Positions 1 to 8,477 of a stretch of DNA of 64,000 nucleotides are shown piece by piece (the first letter of the stretch is position 1; the number at the start of each line of letters is the position of its first letter). The stretch is from RGIG464 sp045643185 (GTDB taxonomy: Bacteria > Myxococcota_A > Bradymonadia > UBA4248), in the NCBI GenBank assembly GCA_045643185.1, contig JAZUKH010000046.1, positions 1-64,000 on the forward strand, in the 5' to 3' direction. Under the pieces are notes generated by a model, which was not told where the DNA came from, did not search any database, and was given only the letters and a program-made list of their open reading frames with translations. Made by a program: the position numbers and the translations under genes.

Positions 1-700
1 GATCGGGCGAGCGGTCGCGATTTGTTCGAAGCCGAAGGCAAGTTCGCGGCCGCCGATTCCAAACTTAAGGTTATGGTGATTTGCCTTAATAGTTCCTGAA
101 GTTGGTACGGCCGTGTGGCTTGTTTGAGCGAAGCGAGTTCCACACGGCCGACAAAACAGGGCGCGGGGGTTGTAGGGGGTTCGCGCCCTGGCGAACCCCC
201 TGCGCGCCGCAGGCCCAGGCCTGCTCCAAAACAAAATGTTCAAGAATAAACGAACAAACTAAAACAAATTGTGATCCCTCGGTGTGTAGTAACCGATTTT
301 CCAAGCTGACCATCTCTCTGACAGGTTTTTTGGTTTTTTGCCATGACAGGTTTTCTCAAACTTTTTGCCATGACAGGTTGGTTAAATTAAACCTACATGT
401 AGGCCTGATTACATTCCCACACTCATATTAATGTGTCACATTTACGAATTTTTCCTAACTGATCAAAGAGAACGAACGATCGTGTAGGTGTTTGTAAGTT
501 TGTGTAGTTGCGTGATGATCATGAATTGTTTGATATTCTTGTCAACAAAAAAGTTCTAAAAACGGGCAAATTGTAGTACAAGACTGTGTCATTTTGTGGG
601 GGTTCAACTGAATGAACTTCTCGAAGAGTTGTGCAATGATTTAACGATCATTGTGTCATGGGAATTGGGCAGGTTTGCTCTGACAGACGGAATAAGCATC
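1..700. other. Left-edge region without a supported gene; inverted and direct repeats
   Basis: No convincing gene is seen before the methyltransferase. Frame 1 is open from the window edge to a stop at 97-99, so the tail of a gene entering from the left is possible. However, bases 1-28 nearly match a repeat at 31693-31720, which argues for repetitive DNA. Two GC-rich inverted repeats follow: 109-118 with 140-149, and 174-184 with 191-201 (11 bp, perfect). The sequence tgacaggtt occurs three times at 319-327, 344-352 and 371-379, spaced 25 and 27 bp. The rest to 700 is AT-rich and probably carries the promoter of the next gene. Confidence 0.6.
174..201. repeat. GC-rich perfect inverted repeat
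   Basis: Arms agggggttcgc (174-184) and gcgaaccccct (191-201) are exact complements separated by six bases. With the neighbouring inverted repeat 109-149 this forms a double hairpin between the left edge and the methyltransferase. Function is unknown; no T-run follows, so it is not an obvious terminator. Confidence 0.7.
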
Positions 701-1990
701 ATGGATAATGAAGATAAACTCAATGCACTTGGCAGCGCCGATGACCTTCTGAACAGTCTGGATGATGAAGACGAGGAAGAGTTTGAGGATGCCCCGTTAG
801 GCGTCGGTAGTCCCTCTTTGGCTCGTATGCTTTCCGGTTCGTCGGACTCGTTGATGGGAATTCCCACGGTGCGTGATCTGCCGGCGGTGCCGGCGGTGCC
901 GATCAAATCGAAAGCTGAACTCGCTGCAGAAGAAAACGTAGCTTCGGCAAGCGAAGACGCTGATGATGCTCCCGTCGTGAACGTCGTTGACGACGAAAAA
1001 GACGAAGAGGTCCAGGCCTCGGAAGATGCTAAAAATGACTCTGACACGGCTAAAGCCGATCCTGGCGATACACAGCGTCCTGTCATGCCTCCTCCCATGC
1101 CTATGAATTCTGTCGTGACCAAAGCGCGTGTCCTTCGCGAAGGCGAGACCGCTTATACCGCCAATCAGATCCGCGATCTCATGGCCGGTGGTAAAAACGA
1201 CGAAGCTCCAGACCTCGCTGCCCTCAAAGTCGGTGATAACGGTTGGTACGCTCAGGTATTCAACGAAGATTATCTTCGCACGATCCCTAAATCTGAACCA
1301 CGTCAGACGATTCGTGAAGCCCGATTCATCATCGAACGACTCGGTCTTGAATCTGGTGCTCGCGTCCTTGACCTCGCCTGCGGTACCGGACGACACGCTA
1401 TCGAACTCGCAAAAGACGGCTTCGATATGGTCGGGCTCGACTTCTCCATGGTCATGCTCAAACGTGCTCTCGCCGATGCTCAAAATGCTCACCAGGTCAT
1501 CAAGTTCATCCATGGTGATATGCAGAAACTCAGTTTCAAAGCCATCTTCGACGCGATTTATTGCGTCCAGACTTCCTTCGGCTATTTCGATGAGCTCAGA
1601 AACTTCCGCGTCCTTCAAGGCATTTACCGCGCGCTTAAACCCGGTGGCGTCTTCCTCATCGAAGTGACAAACCGCGACTTCATCGTCGATGATCTCCCCA
1701 TGAGATTGTGGTGGAAAGGTAAAGATTGTAAGCTCCTCGAAGAGATCGATCTTAATCACCAGACCGGTGTCCTTAACGTTAAACGCTCGTTCGTTTTCGA
1801 TGATCAGTCCCGCGCTCCCTGGGAACAAAATATCAATATCAAGCTCTATTCCTCGTCTGAACTCCGCGCCCTTCTTATGCGCGCTGGTTTCAACGTCCTT
1901 GAGCTGTCCGGTGACTACTCGCTGCCAGGCGCTTTCTTCGGTGCAACTAGCCCCAAGATCATTTACGTCGCCGAAAAACCGATTCGTTGA
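701..1990 (+). CDS. SAM-dependent methyltransferase with acidic N-terminal extension
   Basis: The C-terminal half (from about residue 190 of 429) is a class I SAM-dependent methyltransferase. The motif VLDLACGTGRH lies near residue 225, followed by an acidic residue at the end of strand 2 (VGLDFS), IHGDMQ and the LKPGG post-motif. The substrate cannot be read from the sequence. The first 180 or so residues are acidic, Ala/Val/Pro-rich and probably disordered, which is unusual for a small methyltransferase. The start at 701 (MDNEDKL) is chosen because the acidic region begins there. An in-frame GTG at 596 would add 35 residues. A strong bidirectional terminator follows. Confidence 0.75.
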   Translation: MDNEDKLNALGSADDLLNSLDDEDEEEFEDAPLGVGSPSLARMLSGSSDSLMGIPTVRDLPAVPAVPIKSKAELAAEENVASASEDADDAPVVNVVDDEKDEEVQASEDAKNDSDTAKADPGDTQRPVMPPPMPMNSVVTKARVLREGETAYTANQIRDLMAGGKNDEAPDLAALKVGDNGWYAQVFNEDYLRTIPKSEPRQTIREARFIIERLGLESGARVLDLACGTGRHAIELAKDGFDMVGLDFSMVMLKRALADAQNAHQVIKFIHGDMQKLSFKAIFDAIYCVQTSFGYFDELRNFRVLQGIYRALKPGGVFLIEVTNRDFIVDDLPMRLWWKGKDCKLLEEIDLNHQTGVLNVKRSFVFDDQSRAPWEQNINIKLYSSSELRALLMRAGFNVLELSGDYSLPGAFFGATSPKIIYVAEKPIR

Positions 1991-2000
1991 TCATACACAC

Positions 2001-2034
2001 AAAAAAAGGAGGTTCATTTGAACCTCCTTTTTTT
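2001..2034. terminator. Bidirectional intrinsic terminator
   Basis: A-run, stem aaggaggttc / gaacctcctt and T-run form a symmetrical hairpin. It can end both the methyltransferase transcript (plus) and the psd transcript (minus). Confidence 0.92.
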
Positions 2035-2056
2035 GTGGTTTCGCTACAAAATTGCG

Positions 2057-2086
2057 TGTCGTCGCACGCACAAACGTGCGATGACA
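2057..2086. other. Stable hairpin downstream of psd
   Basis: Arms tgtcgtcgcacg and cgtgcgatgaca pair over 12 positions with one wobble, around a six-base loop. It lies 16 bp beyond the psd stop. It has no T-run and may act as a 3' stabiliser; role unknown. Confidence 0.6.
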
Positions 2087-2101
2087 TGTCACGACAAATA
2101 C

Positions 2102-2944
2102 TTATACAAAACGACCAAGCCCTTCGCCCATCTTGATCTTCATGTCCAGATAGAGGGTCGAAAGCGGTGAGAAGTTCTGTCCCTCAATAAAGAGAATGAC
2201 TGTGCTGCCTAAATTGAAGGCGCCAAGCTCCTGACCAGCCTCAAACAAGGGTTCATTTGGAATGGTCTTGTAAAGCGGTGTACGATTCGCGCCTGCGTTG
2301 GTCTTGCATGAATCATAGTTGACCGTGATCTTGCCAACGCAGGTCGCGCCCACTTTAACGATGGCAAGACGGCGACCTGACTCGGTTCTGAGGAAGGACG
2401 TCAGACGCTCGTTGGTCGGAAAAAGCTCGTCTGTGAGGGCCAGACCAAGACGGTTGACGGGCAACAGACGACCTGGGACGTAGCTCATGTGGGTGACGCG
2501 CGCTTTCAACGGGCTGTGAATGCGGTGATAGTTGGCGGGCGAGAGATAGATAATGAAGTAATAGCTGTTCAGAAGCCACGCGTGGGCTGCGTTGGTGCCA
2601 ACAAGTTCATCGACGTTGAAACGCTGGTTTTTGACGCTCAAAATGGTTTCTTCGGTGACGCGACCAAACGCAGAAATGCGGCCATCAACCGGCGAAACCA
2701 CGTCGCATGACGCGATCGGACGAGCTTCCGGTTTCAGGTCACGTGTGAAAAATTCATTCAGCGTGTCGTATGACTCAATGGGGCGACGCGCTTCGTTGAT
2801 GTCGATCTGCGCTATGGTGGCAAATGCCCTGTTCAGACGCGTTTGGACTTCGGAGGGAAAATGGATCTCCGAAATCGCACCAAACGCACGACTCGCGAAG
2901 GCACTCGGAAGCAGATCAAGTATCTTTTTTTGCATGTCAGACAT
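2102..2944 (-). CDS. psd: Phosphatidylserine decarboxylase proenzyme
   Basis: It decarboxylates phosphatidylserine to phosphatidylethanolamine at the inner membrane. The 280-residue length is typical of bacterial Psd. Family hallmarks are SPVDGRI, the YHRIHSP stretch with its catalytic His, and the C-terminal LGST at about residues 245-248. In this family self-cleavage before the Ser yields the alpha chain and its pyruvoyl cofactor. The start ATG follows an aagga ribosome site. It stands alone, convergent with the methyltransferase. Confidence 0.95.
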   Translation of the reverse strand: MSDMQKKILDLLPSAFASRAFGAISEIHFPSEVQTRLNRAFATIAQIDINEARRPIESYDTLNEFFTRDLKPEARPIASCDVVSPVDGRISAFGRVTEETILSVKNQRFNVDELVGTNAAHAWLLNSYYFIIYLSPANYHRIHSPLKARVTHMSYVPGRLLPVNRLGLALTDELFPTNERLTSFLRTESGRRLAIVKVGATCVGKITVNYDSCKTNAGANRTPLYKTIPNEPLFEAGQELGAFNLGSTVILFIEGQNFSPLSTLYLDMKIKMGEGLGRFV

Positions 2945-3145
2945 GATTATCCTTTATAATAGCAGGCCAAGTCGGGAATCCCGTCGGGCCAATCAAATAT
3001 GAAATGAGGTGATTTCGATGTCGAAAATCATCGGTTTGGCGGGCAACTCTGATAAAATTCGAGCGTTGAGCGCAAAACAGTTTTGCGCTTATACTTAAAT
3101 GTATCGTTTGTGCGCAAGCCTCACGAAATTGAGTTAAGAAAAATT

Positions 3146-3322
3146 ATGAGTACAGCAATGAAAAAATTTGGAGCCAAGGTCGCGATCGTGGCCGTGGCTG
3201 TTGTCGCAGCCATCGTCGTTCTTAAAGTGTTAGGTGGCGTTCTGCGTTGGGTGCTGAGCATCGCTCTCTTCCTGCTCGCCTGCTTCCTTGTTTTCCGTAT
3301 CATCAACGTTATCAAAAAGTAA
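3146..3322 (+). CDS. Small membrane protein (58 aa)
   Basis: A 58-residue protein with a basic N-terminus (MSTAMKKFGAK) and a hydrophobic region from about residue 11 to 52 that can form two membrane segments, ending in VIKK. No family recognised. It lies 10 bp before a second small membrane protein and probably forms an operon with it. An upstream in-frame start at 3083 would add 21 residues, but 3146 gives the natural basic membrane-anchor start. Confidence 0.6.
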   Translation: MSTAMKKFGAKVAIVAVAVVAAIVVLKVLGGVLRWVLSIALFLLACFLVFRIINVIKK

Positions 3323-3332
3323 GGAGTCAATC

Positions 3333-3515
3333 ATGGGAACCAGTATTAAAACCAAAACGAATATTAAAAAAGGTGTCGTGGCTGCGTGCGGTATTGGCGG
3401 TGTGGCCGCCTGGGTCTTCGTGAGTTGGATCCTGGGTGTCATCATCCTTGGCGTTGGGGTGTATTACGCCGTTGGTCTCTTCAAATACATGGCTGGTAAC
3501 GGTCAGCGCTTTTAG
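3333..3515 (+). CDS. Small membrane protein (60 aa)
   Basis: A 60-residue protein preceded by a good aaggag ribosome site at 3321-3326. It has a basic head (TSIKTKTNIKKG) and one or two hydrophobic segments (about residues 14-50). It is encoded directly after the 58-residue membrane protein and 28 bp before a lipoprotein gene, so the three are likely co-transcribed. No family recognised. Confidence 0.6.
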   Translation: MGTSIKTKTNIKKGVVAACGIGGVAAWVFVSWILGVIILGVGVYYAVGLFKYMAGNGQRF

Positions 3516-3543
3516 TGATTCAGAACGGAGCTCCGGGGTAAGG

Positions 3544-3942
3544 ATGAAAAAAATTGTAATGTTGTTGGCTGTGGTCGGGATTTGTTTCGCTCAGACTGGA
3601 TGCCGTCAGATCCTTGACGCGATCTCGACGCCTGAAGAAATCGTGGCGGATTACGCACTCCACCTGGCTGACATAATGAACACCACTGCGGATTGCGATG
3701 AATTGTCAAAAAAACTTCATGAATATTGTAGCTCGCGTGAAGAAGTCGTGACAAAAGCCGTGGCCGATACCGTGACGCGCATCAAGAACGACGAGATCGA
3801 TGACGCCGCAAAAGATGCTATGGAAAAGAAATTGGAGTCGATCAAAAATACGAATATGACGTCGTGTTTGCTGACACCAAGCGTGAACCTCGAGAAATTG
3901 GCCTGCCTAAAGCCGCTTCTCGGCGTGAGTAACGCAAAGTAA
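3544..3942 (+). CDS. Small lipoprotein, function unknown
   Basis: A 132-residue protein with a lipoprotein signal peptide (MKKIVMLLAVVGICFAQTGC), predicted to be lipidated at Cys20 and anchored in the envelope. The mature part is helical and charged with five further cysteines. No family recognised. Third gene of a probable operon with two small membrane proteins. Confidence 0.7.
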   Translation: MKKIVMLLAVVGICFAQTGCRQILDAISTPEEIVADYALHLADIMNTTADCDELSKKLHEYCSSREEVVTKAVADTVTRIKNDEIDDAAKDAMEKKLESIKNTNMTSCLLTPSVNLEKLACLKPLLGVSNAK

Positions 3943-4159
3943 CAGGATGAAATTAGCGGCGAAGTTGCAGCAGGGACGCGCGCTTCGTCGCTATGTTATC
4001 CTTAAACTTGCCTGCTCCAGTCTTTACTTTGACGGAGTCGTGTGGTAAGAAATATATGGTTTTTGACGTGTAAAATGCGCCCAAAAACGGCCAAAATAAT
4101 TGTGCTGGTCGGGTGCGATTTTGCTGGAACAATGATAAGCATCGTTCAGGGAGTTCGAT

Positions 4160-6115
4160 ATGCGTATAAAGAACAAATTGGTGGCACTTGGATGTATCGC
4201 GGCAACCGCAGGTGCGCTTGTGTGCGGTATGGCGTGTAATGAGCATGAGATTGAACCGTTTTCCCAATCGCTCATCGCTGGTAAAAAACAGCTTACGGGT
4301 GCCGGTAACGCCCGTGCCGTCGACATCGTCTTTGTCATCGATAACTCGCTGTCTATGGCTGACGAACAGCGTGATATCGACTCCAACTTTGGTAAGTTCA
4401 TTAATAAGCTGGTCGATGCTGGTGCTGACTTCCGTATCGGTGTCGTAACGACTTCCGACAAATTGATCAATTCAAATAGCGCTCAGTTCAGCACCAATAA
4501 AGCCTTTGGTAAGGATAACCCCTTCTGGGCAAACGCGAGTATCGGTGAAGCTGAAAAAGCTGAGATCAAAGACCGTTGCAGCGAATACTTTGAAAACCAT
4601 GACTGGATCGCTAGCAATGACATCGAAAGCTATTTGAGAGATGGTGAAACGTCCTCCGAATACGTCAGAACGCTGTTCCGATGTGCCGCTATGGCCGGTA
4701 TCGATGGTGACGCTATCGAACGTGGTCTTTCCACCATGTGGAAATCCCTTTCTACCTATCTCGGTGACTCCGTTAAAGACGAAAATCACTTCAAACGCCC
4801 TGGCTCCATTCTCTCCGTCGTGTTCGTTACTGACGAAAATGACTGCAGCGATTCTTACTTCAACGGCTCCGAAGCTGTCCTCGCTGACGGCGAAACTCCC
4901 GCTGTTGGTAACGTCATTGATGGCAATAATACCAAACAGTGCGAAAACTTCCGTAATATCGAAGACTCCTGCACCATCGCTAACCGCGATATGGTCGCTT
5001 TCTCGGCCGATAAAGGCTCCAGCCTCGTGCTCGCTGGCGGGCAGGCCGTCACTTATAATGATGAAACGCGCCTCCTCCGTGACTGGTGCGTCACCGGTGA
5101 CGAAACCGCTCGTAAAGCCCTTTGCAAATGCCGTCTCGATTACATGAAACACCTCGAAGACGAAACGGCTGAAGATTGCCCCGCTGGCGCAAATATCAAC
5201 TATGGTGGAAAAACCTACGAAGAGGTCGCTAAAAAATGTGATCCAAACGATTACTCCATCGTGGCTGGTACCAAACAACTCGTGCCGCGTAGCTATTACT
5301 ACGAAAAAATCATTAACTACGTCATCGATAGTAACCGTGAAGAATATCAGAAAGGTCGTGCTGACCTCGCAAACCTGACTCCGGGTGATTTCAAAAAAGC
5401 TGTCCGTGATCTCGCAAAAGCTGATGTCATCATCGCTTCAATCATGAACCGTGACGAAGGTCAGCGCTATGACGGCGCTTTCCCTGAAAACTGGTGTGGT
5501 TCTGCGGGTAACCAGAGCTATCGTTATCAGCTCTTCGGCGAAATGTTCGATAATGACCCCATCTACGCTCCGATCTGCTGCAAAGAAGAATTCAAAACGG
5601 CTGATAAAGACGATAACCTCGTTTGCTCCGCTGATATGAGCGGTATGAACGCGAACTTCGGTCCCGTTCTCGGTGCCATCGGTCAGCGTATCGGTGAAGC
5701 TGTTAATACCATCTGTACTGAATCCGCTCCGCTCACCTGCAAAATCGAAGATTGCAACGAACCCGAAGGCGATGGCTATAGCTCGACAAAACCCCGTTCA
5801 AATCCGGGTCCCGCCTGCGCTTGTAACCGTGGATGCAATGGCGATGTCACCTACCTCGCTAACTCCGATCGTCAGTATAACCTCTGCAACGAATTCAAAG
5901 TCGGTATCGGTACCGTGCCCGAAGTCGCTAAAGGCGCTGACCTCAGCGTCGATAGCTACAAAGCTTTGGAAGAAGGCGTCGACTATAAAGTCGAATACGA
6001 ATCTAACTACTGCTACACTCGTACCGGCTCCCCGATCCAGGTCAATATGGTTAAAACCACGCCCGGTACGACTCTCGTGATCGAATATCCCAAAAAAGTC
6101 GTTGGTCAGGACTAA
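4160..6115 (+). CDS. VWA-domain lipoprotein
   Basis: A 651-residue surface lipoprotein. The signal peptide ends in a lipobox with Cys26 (VCGMAC). A von Willebrand factor type A domain starts near residue 54 with VDIVFVIDNSLSM. D61, S63 and S65 form the MIDAS motif that binds a divalent metal and ligands. VVFVTDENDCS near residue 220 looks like a later metal-site loop. The rest is cysteine-rich with probable disulphides. VWA lipoproteins of this layout are common in Myxococcota; the ligand is unknown. The ribosome site is ggga before ATG 4160, and a terminator follows. Confidence 0.82.
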   Translation: MRIKNKLVALGCIAATAGALVCGMACNEHEIEPFSQSLIAGKKQLTGAGNARAVDIVFVIDNSLSMADEQRDIDSNFGKFINKLVDAGADFRIGVVTTSDKLINSNSAQFSTNKAFGKDNPFWANASIGEAEKAEIKDRCSEYFENHDWIASNDIESYLRDGETSSEYVRTLFRCAAMAGIDGDAIERGLSTMWKSLSTYLGDSVKDENHFKRPGSILSVVFVTDENDCSDSYFNGSEAVLADGETPAVGNVIDGNNTKQCENFRNIEDSCTIANRDMVAFSADKGSSLVLAGGQAVTYNDETRLLRDWCVTGDETARKALCKCRLDYMKHLEDETAEDCPAGANINYGGKTYEEVAKKCDPNDYSIVAGTKQLVPRSYYYEKIINYVIDSNREEYQKGRADLANLTPGDFKKAVRDLAKADVIIASIMNRDEGQRYDGAFPENWCGSAGNQSYRYQLFGEMFDNDPIYAPICCKEEFKTADKDDNLVCSADMSGMNANFGPVLGAIGQRIGEAVNTICTESAPLTCKIEDCNEPEGDGYSSTKPRSNPGPACACNRGCNGDVTYLANSDRQYNLCNEFKVGIGTVPEVAKGADLSVDSYKALEEGVDYKVEYESNYCYTRTGSPIQVNMVKTTPGTTLVIEYPKKVVGQD

Positions 6116-6135
6116 TTCTTGATCCTGGCTTAACC

Positions 6136-6173
6136 TAAAAAAGACCGTCACTCGCGTGACGTTCTTTTTTTTT
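6136..6173 (+). terminator. Intrinsic terminator after the VWA lipoprotein
   Basis: A hairpin with stem aagaccgtcac / gtgacgttctt (one mismatch) and loop tcgc is followed by a long T-run. Confidence 0.85.
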
Positions 6174-6232
6174 GTTGAGTTCAATGTCGATTTTGCTTGC
6201 ATAGATGTACTTATACGCGTACACTTGCGCGC

Positions 6233-6318
6233 GGAAGTGTGGCTGAGTGGTCGATAGCGGCGGTCTTGAAAACCGTTGAGGTGAATAGCCTCCGGGGGTT
6301 CGAATCCCTCCGCTTCCG
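6233..6318 (+). tRNA. tRNA-Ser(UGA)
   Basis: The cloverleaf can be drawn by eye. The acceptor stem GGAAGTG pairs with CGCTTCC with one G-T pair. The D-arm contains GGCTGAGTGGTC. The anticodon loop CTTGAAA carries TGA. The long variable arm typical of serine tRNA (gaggtgaatagcctc) is present, and the T-arm contains GGTTCGAATCC. The discriminator is G, the serine identity base. CCA is not encoded. Confidence 0.96.
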
Positions 6319-6320
6319 TT

Positions 6321-6353
6321 GAAAGCTGACAAGTGTTTGTCAGCTTTTTTTTT
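6321..6353 (+). terminator. Terminator after tRNA-Ser
   Basis: Stem aaagctgacaa / ttgtcagcttt followed by a run of T directly downstream of the tRNA. Confidence 0.9.
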
Positions 6354-6372
6354 ACCCTGTTGAGGTGTTGAC

Positions 6373-7251
6373 ATGTCCGAAATTCTTGAAAATGCCAATC
6401 ATGCTAGCGCATCAACACGGGCGCGGGCACTCGCCGCTTTTGCTAAACTCGATGATGATGCGCAACGCACGCTCTTCGCGGCGCTGCTAAAATCCGAATT
6501 CAAGGACGTGCGCGAAGGCGTCCTCGATGTGCTGTCGGCTGACAAAATTCACGCCGATCCCTCATGGATCGATGCGGTCGCCGCGTTGACCGATTCTGAT
6601 CCCGACGCTGAATGGCTCCTCTGCATCGGGGTGCTCGCTCTGTTGGCGCGCTTTGACCAAAAATTGCCTGCAAACTGCCTCGTGTTTGGCGAAAATTGCC
6701 TAAAAGCACAAAACGATGACTTGCGATATCAGGCTGCTTGCTTTCTCGAAATGCAGGAAGACTCAAGCGAAGATTATGTGACCGCGATCACCGGACTTTT
6801 GAACTCGCGTGACGAAGATCTGCGCATCGTCGCTGTGCAGGCACTCAGTCGACTCAAACCGACGGGCTGTGCTCAAAAACTCGCAGAACACGCGCGGCAC
6901 GCGCTCGGCTTGGAGGGCTTTCACGTGTTGCTCGCGCGACTTGAGGTCGGCTCCGACGACGAGCGCCGTCAATTGGAACCCGAATTGATTCGGCAACTCG
7001 TCGACGATCGCTTTTGCTACCCCGCTATTGTCGCTCTCAAAAAATATGGTTCCAAACTTGCCATTGAGCCATTGCTCCGAATCGCTTCGAGCTTTTTGGG
7101 TGAGCCAACCCTGCGAATTTCGGCTGCCGAAGCCGCCGCACAACTCGGCTCACAAGAAGGTATCGTCTGGCTCAATAAATTCGCGAAACATAGTGCCAAT
7201 CGTGAATACGCACAACTCGCCCTCGCCTCGATCGAAAATAGACAGAATTAA
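6373..7251 (+). CDS. HEAT-repeat protein
   Basis: A 292-residue cytoplasmic protein without a signal peptide. It is built of repeated helical pairs, for example DVREGVLDVLSA, DDLRYQAACFLE and DEDLRIVAVQALSRL, as in HEAT or PBS-lyase HEAT-like scaffolds. Such proteins usually mediate protein-protein contacts; no catalytic motif is visible. The start is supported by a gagg ribosome site. It follows tRNA-Ser and its terminator and appears to be transcribed alone. Confidence 0.72.
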   Translation: MSEILENANHASASTRARALAAFAKLDDDAQRTLFAALLKSEFKDVREGVLDVLSADKIHADPSWIDAVAALTDSDPDAEWLLCIGVLALLARFDQKLPANCLVFGENCLKAQNDDLRYQAACFLEMQEDSSEDYVTAITGLLNSRDEDLRIVAVQALSRLKPTGCAQKLAEHARHALGLEGFHVLLARLEVGSDDERRQLEPELIRQLVDDRFCYPAIVALKKYGSKLAIEPLLRIASSFLGEPTLRISAAEAAAQLGSQEGIVWLNKFAKHSANREYAQLALASIENRQN

Positions 7252-7343
7252 AATGAAAAGTCGGTCAGTTGTTTGCTATTAGTTCAATATGGTGTATTTG
7301 TCGCTGCTAGGCAGCGCTTAACCGTTAATTTGGAGGTAGAAAT

Positions 7344-8339
7344 ATGCGTCAGATGTTCAAAAAAATTGCGATTGCGATGTGCCTGACCTTTGCTGTCGGC
7401 ACGATGATCAACACCGTTACTGCAACTGAAGCCATGGCAAAAGGCAAAAAAGAAGAAGCCAAGGCTCCTAAAGCTAAAGCCAATCTCGATGACAGCCTCG
7501 GTACACTTGCTTGGGGCATGGATCACGAAAAAGTGACAAAGCTTCTCGCTGACAAGCTCAATGATGATATGCGCGTAAAAATTAAAGGCTCCACGGATGA
7601 GTCCTACGCCGATATGATGCGTAAATCCTACTCCGAACGCATCGACAATATGCGCAAATCCTACATGATCTTGAGAAAAGACAACGTCGCGAGCCTTTCG
7701 GTCTCGATCGTCGGCGAAGAATTCATGCCGGATAATCAGGAAGCTCTCTTGATCCAGCGCGAAGACATTGCGACAAAATATTTCTTCTTCCTGAACGACA
7801 AACTCTACAAAATGGCCGTCGTTTATGACGCCAACTACCTTGGACCGATCGCTTTCGATACGTTCTGCGCCACGGCCGAAGACAAATATGGCAAAGCCGT
7901 AGACGAAGTTTGGGATGACGATGCTAACTTCCTTGAATCCATTTGGAAAAACAAAACAACGACGTTGACGGTCAAAAACAAATACTCGTCATACAACACC
8001 TTCCTCATGGTCTTTTCGGAAGAAGCGACCGATAAACCGCTCGTAGCTCAGCACAAGAGCTATTATAACTCGATCAACAATGGTCCCGAGATCAGCAGCG
8101 CGATCGACCTTTTGACGGCCGATGACGGCGAGGGTGAAGGTAGCTCCGTCGACGCCATTCTTGGCAAAGACACAAAAGTTGATTTGCTCGCCGGCCTCTC
8201 CAAAGAAGACCGCGACATCGCCGAAGGTAAAATCTCTGCCAAAGAAGTCGAGAAAGAAAAGAAAGCTAAGGCCAAAAAGGCCGCTGCAAGCCGCAAGAAA
8301 AACGACGCCAAAGTTAAAAAAGGCCTCGAAATCTTCTAA
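7344..8339 (+). CDS. Secreted protein of unknown function
   Basis: A 331-residue protein with a good ribosome site (ggagg) and a signal peptide of about 34 residues ending near ATEAMA. The mature part opens DDSLGTLAWGMDHEKVTKLL, resembling the first repeat of periplasmic proteins that begin 'fGtlrWGmt', and has a mixed alpha/beta middle. The C-terminal 60 residues are Lys/Ala/Glu-rich and probably disordered or coiled. No enzyme motif recognised. A palindromic repeat element lies right after the stop. Confidence 0.6.
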   Translation: MRQMFKKIAIAMCLTFAVGTMINTVTATEAMAKGKKEEAKAPKAKANLDDSLGTLAWGMDHEKVTKLLADKLNDDMRVKIKGSTDESYADMMRKSYSERIDNMRKSYMILRKDNVASLSVSIVGEEFMPDNQEALLIQREDIATKYFFFLNDKLYKMAVVYDANYLGPIAFDTFCATAEDKYGKAVDEVWDDDANFLESIWKNKTTTLTVKNKYSSYNTFLMVFSEEATDKPLVAQHKSYYNSINNGPEISSAIDLLTADDGEGEGSSVDAILGKDTKVDLLAGLSKEDRDIAEGKISAKEVEKEKKAKAKKAAASRKKNDAKVKKGLEIF

Positions 8340-8352
8340 TTCTTTTATTTCT

Positions 8353-8475
8353 AGGGGAAGGGGAAAGCCTTCCCCTACGCGTCTATTGGCGAATGATGCG
8401 GTAGAGACGTCCGGTCCGGGCGCCTCTACCAGCATCATTCGCCAATACGCCGCTACCCCTTCGCCTGGCAGGGCC
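8353..8475 (+). repeat. Dispersed palindromic element, copy A (core nested)
   Basis: The left arm (aggggaag to cgtctatt) contains its own hairpin and the right arm is aatacgccgctacccc to gcagggcc. The core pairs ttggcgaatgatgc with gcatcattcgccaa. Inside it is a second hairpin, ggtagagacg with cgcctctacc, so this copy is doubly nested. It fills the gap between two convergent genes and ends 2 bp from the recD2 stop. Same family as 14151, 18697, 33539, 44726 and 46245. Confidence 0.9.
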
Positions 8476-8477
8476 TT

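Noticed and set aside
797..1828. 343-codon open frame antisense to the methyltransferase
   Set aside because: It is the complement of a clear gene, has no ribosome site and its residues resemble no family. It results from codon bias.
8353..8475. Palindromic elements as integron attC sites
   Set aside because: They have variable palindromic cores like attC, but the arms lack the GTTRRRY / RYYYAAC boxes, no integrase is present, and they follow ordinary chromosomal genes in both orientations.
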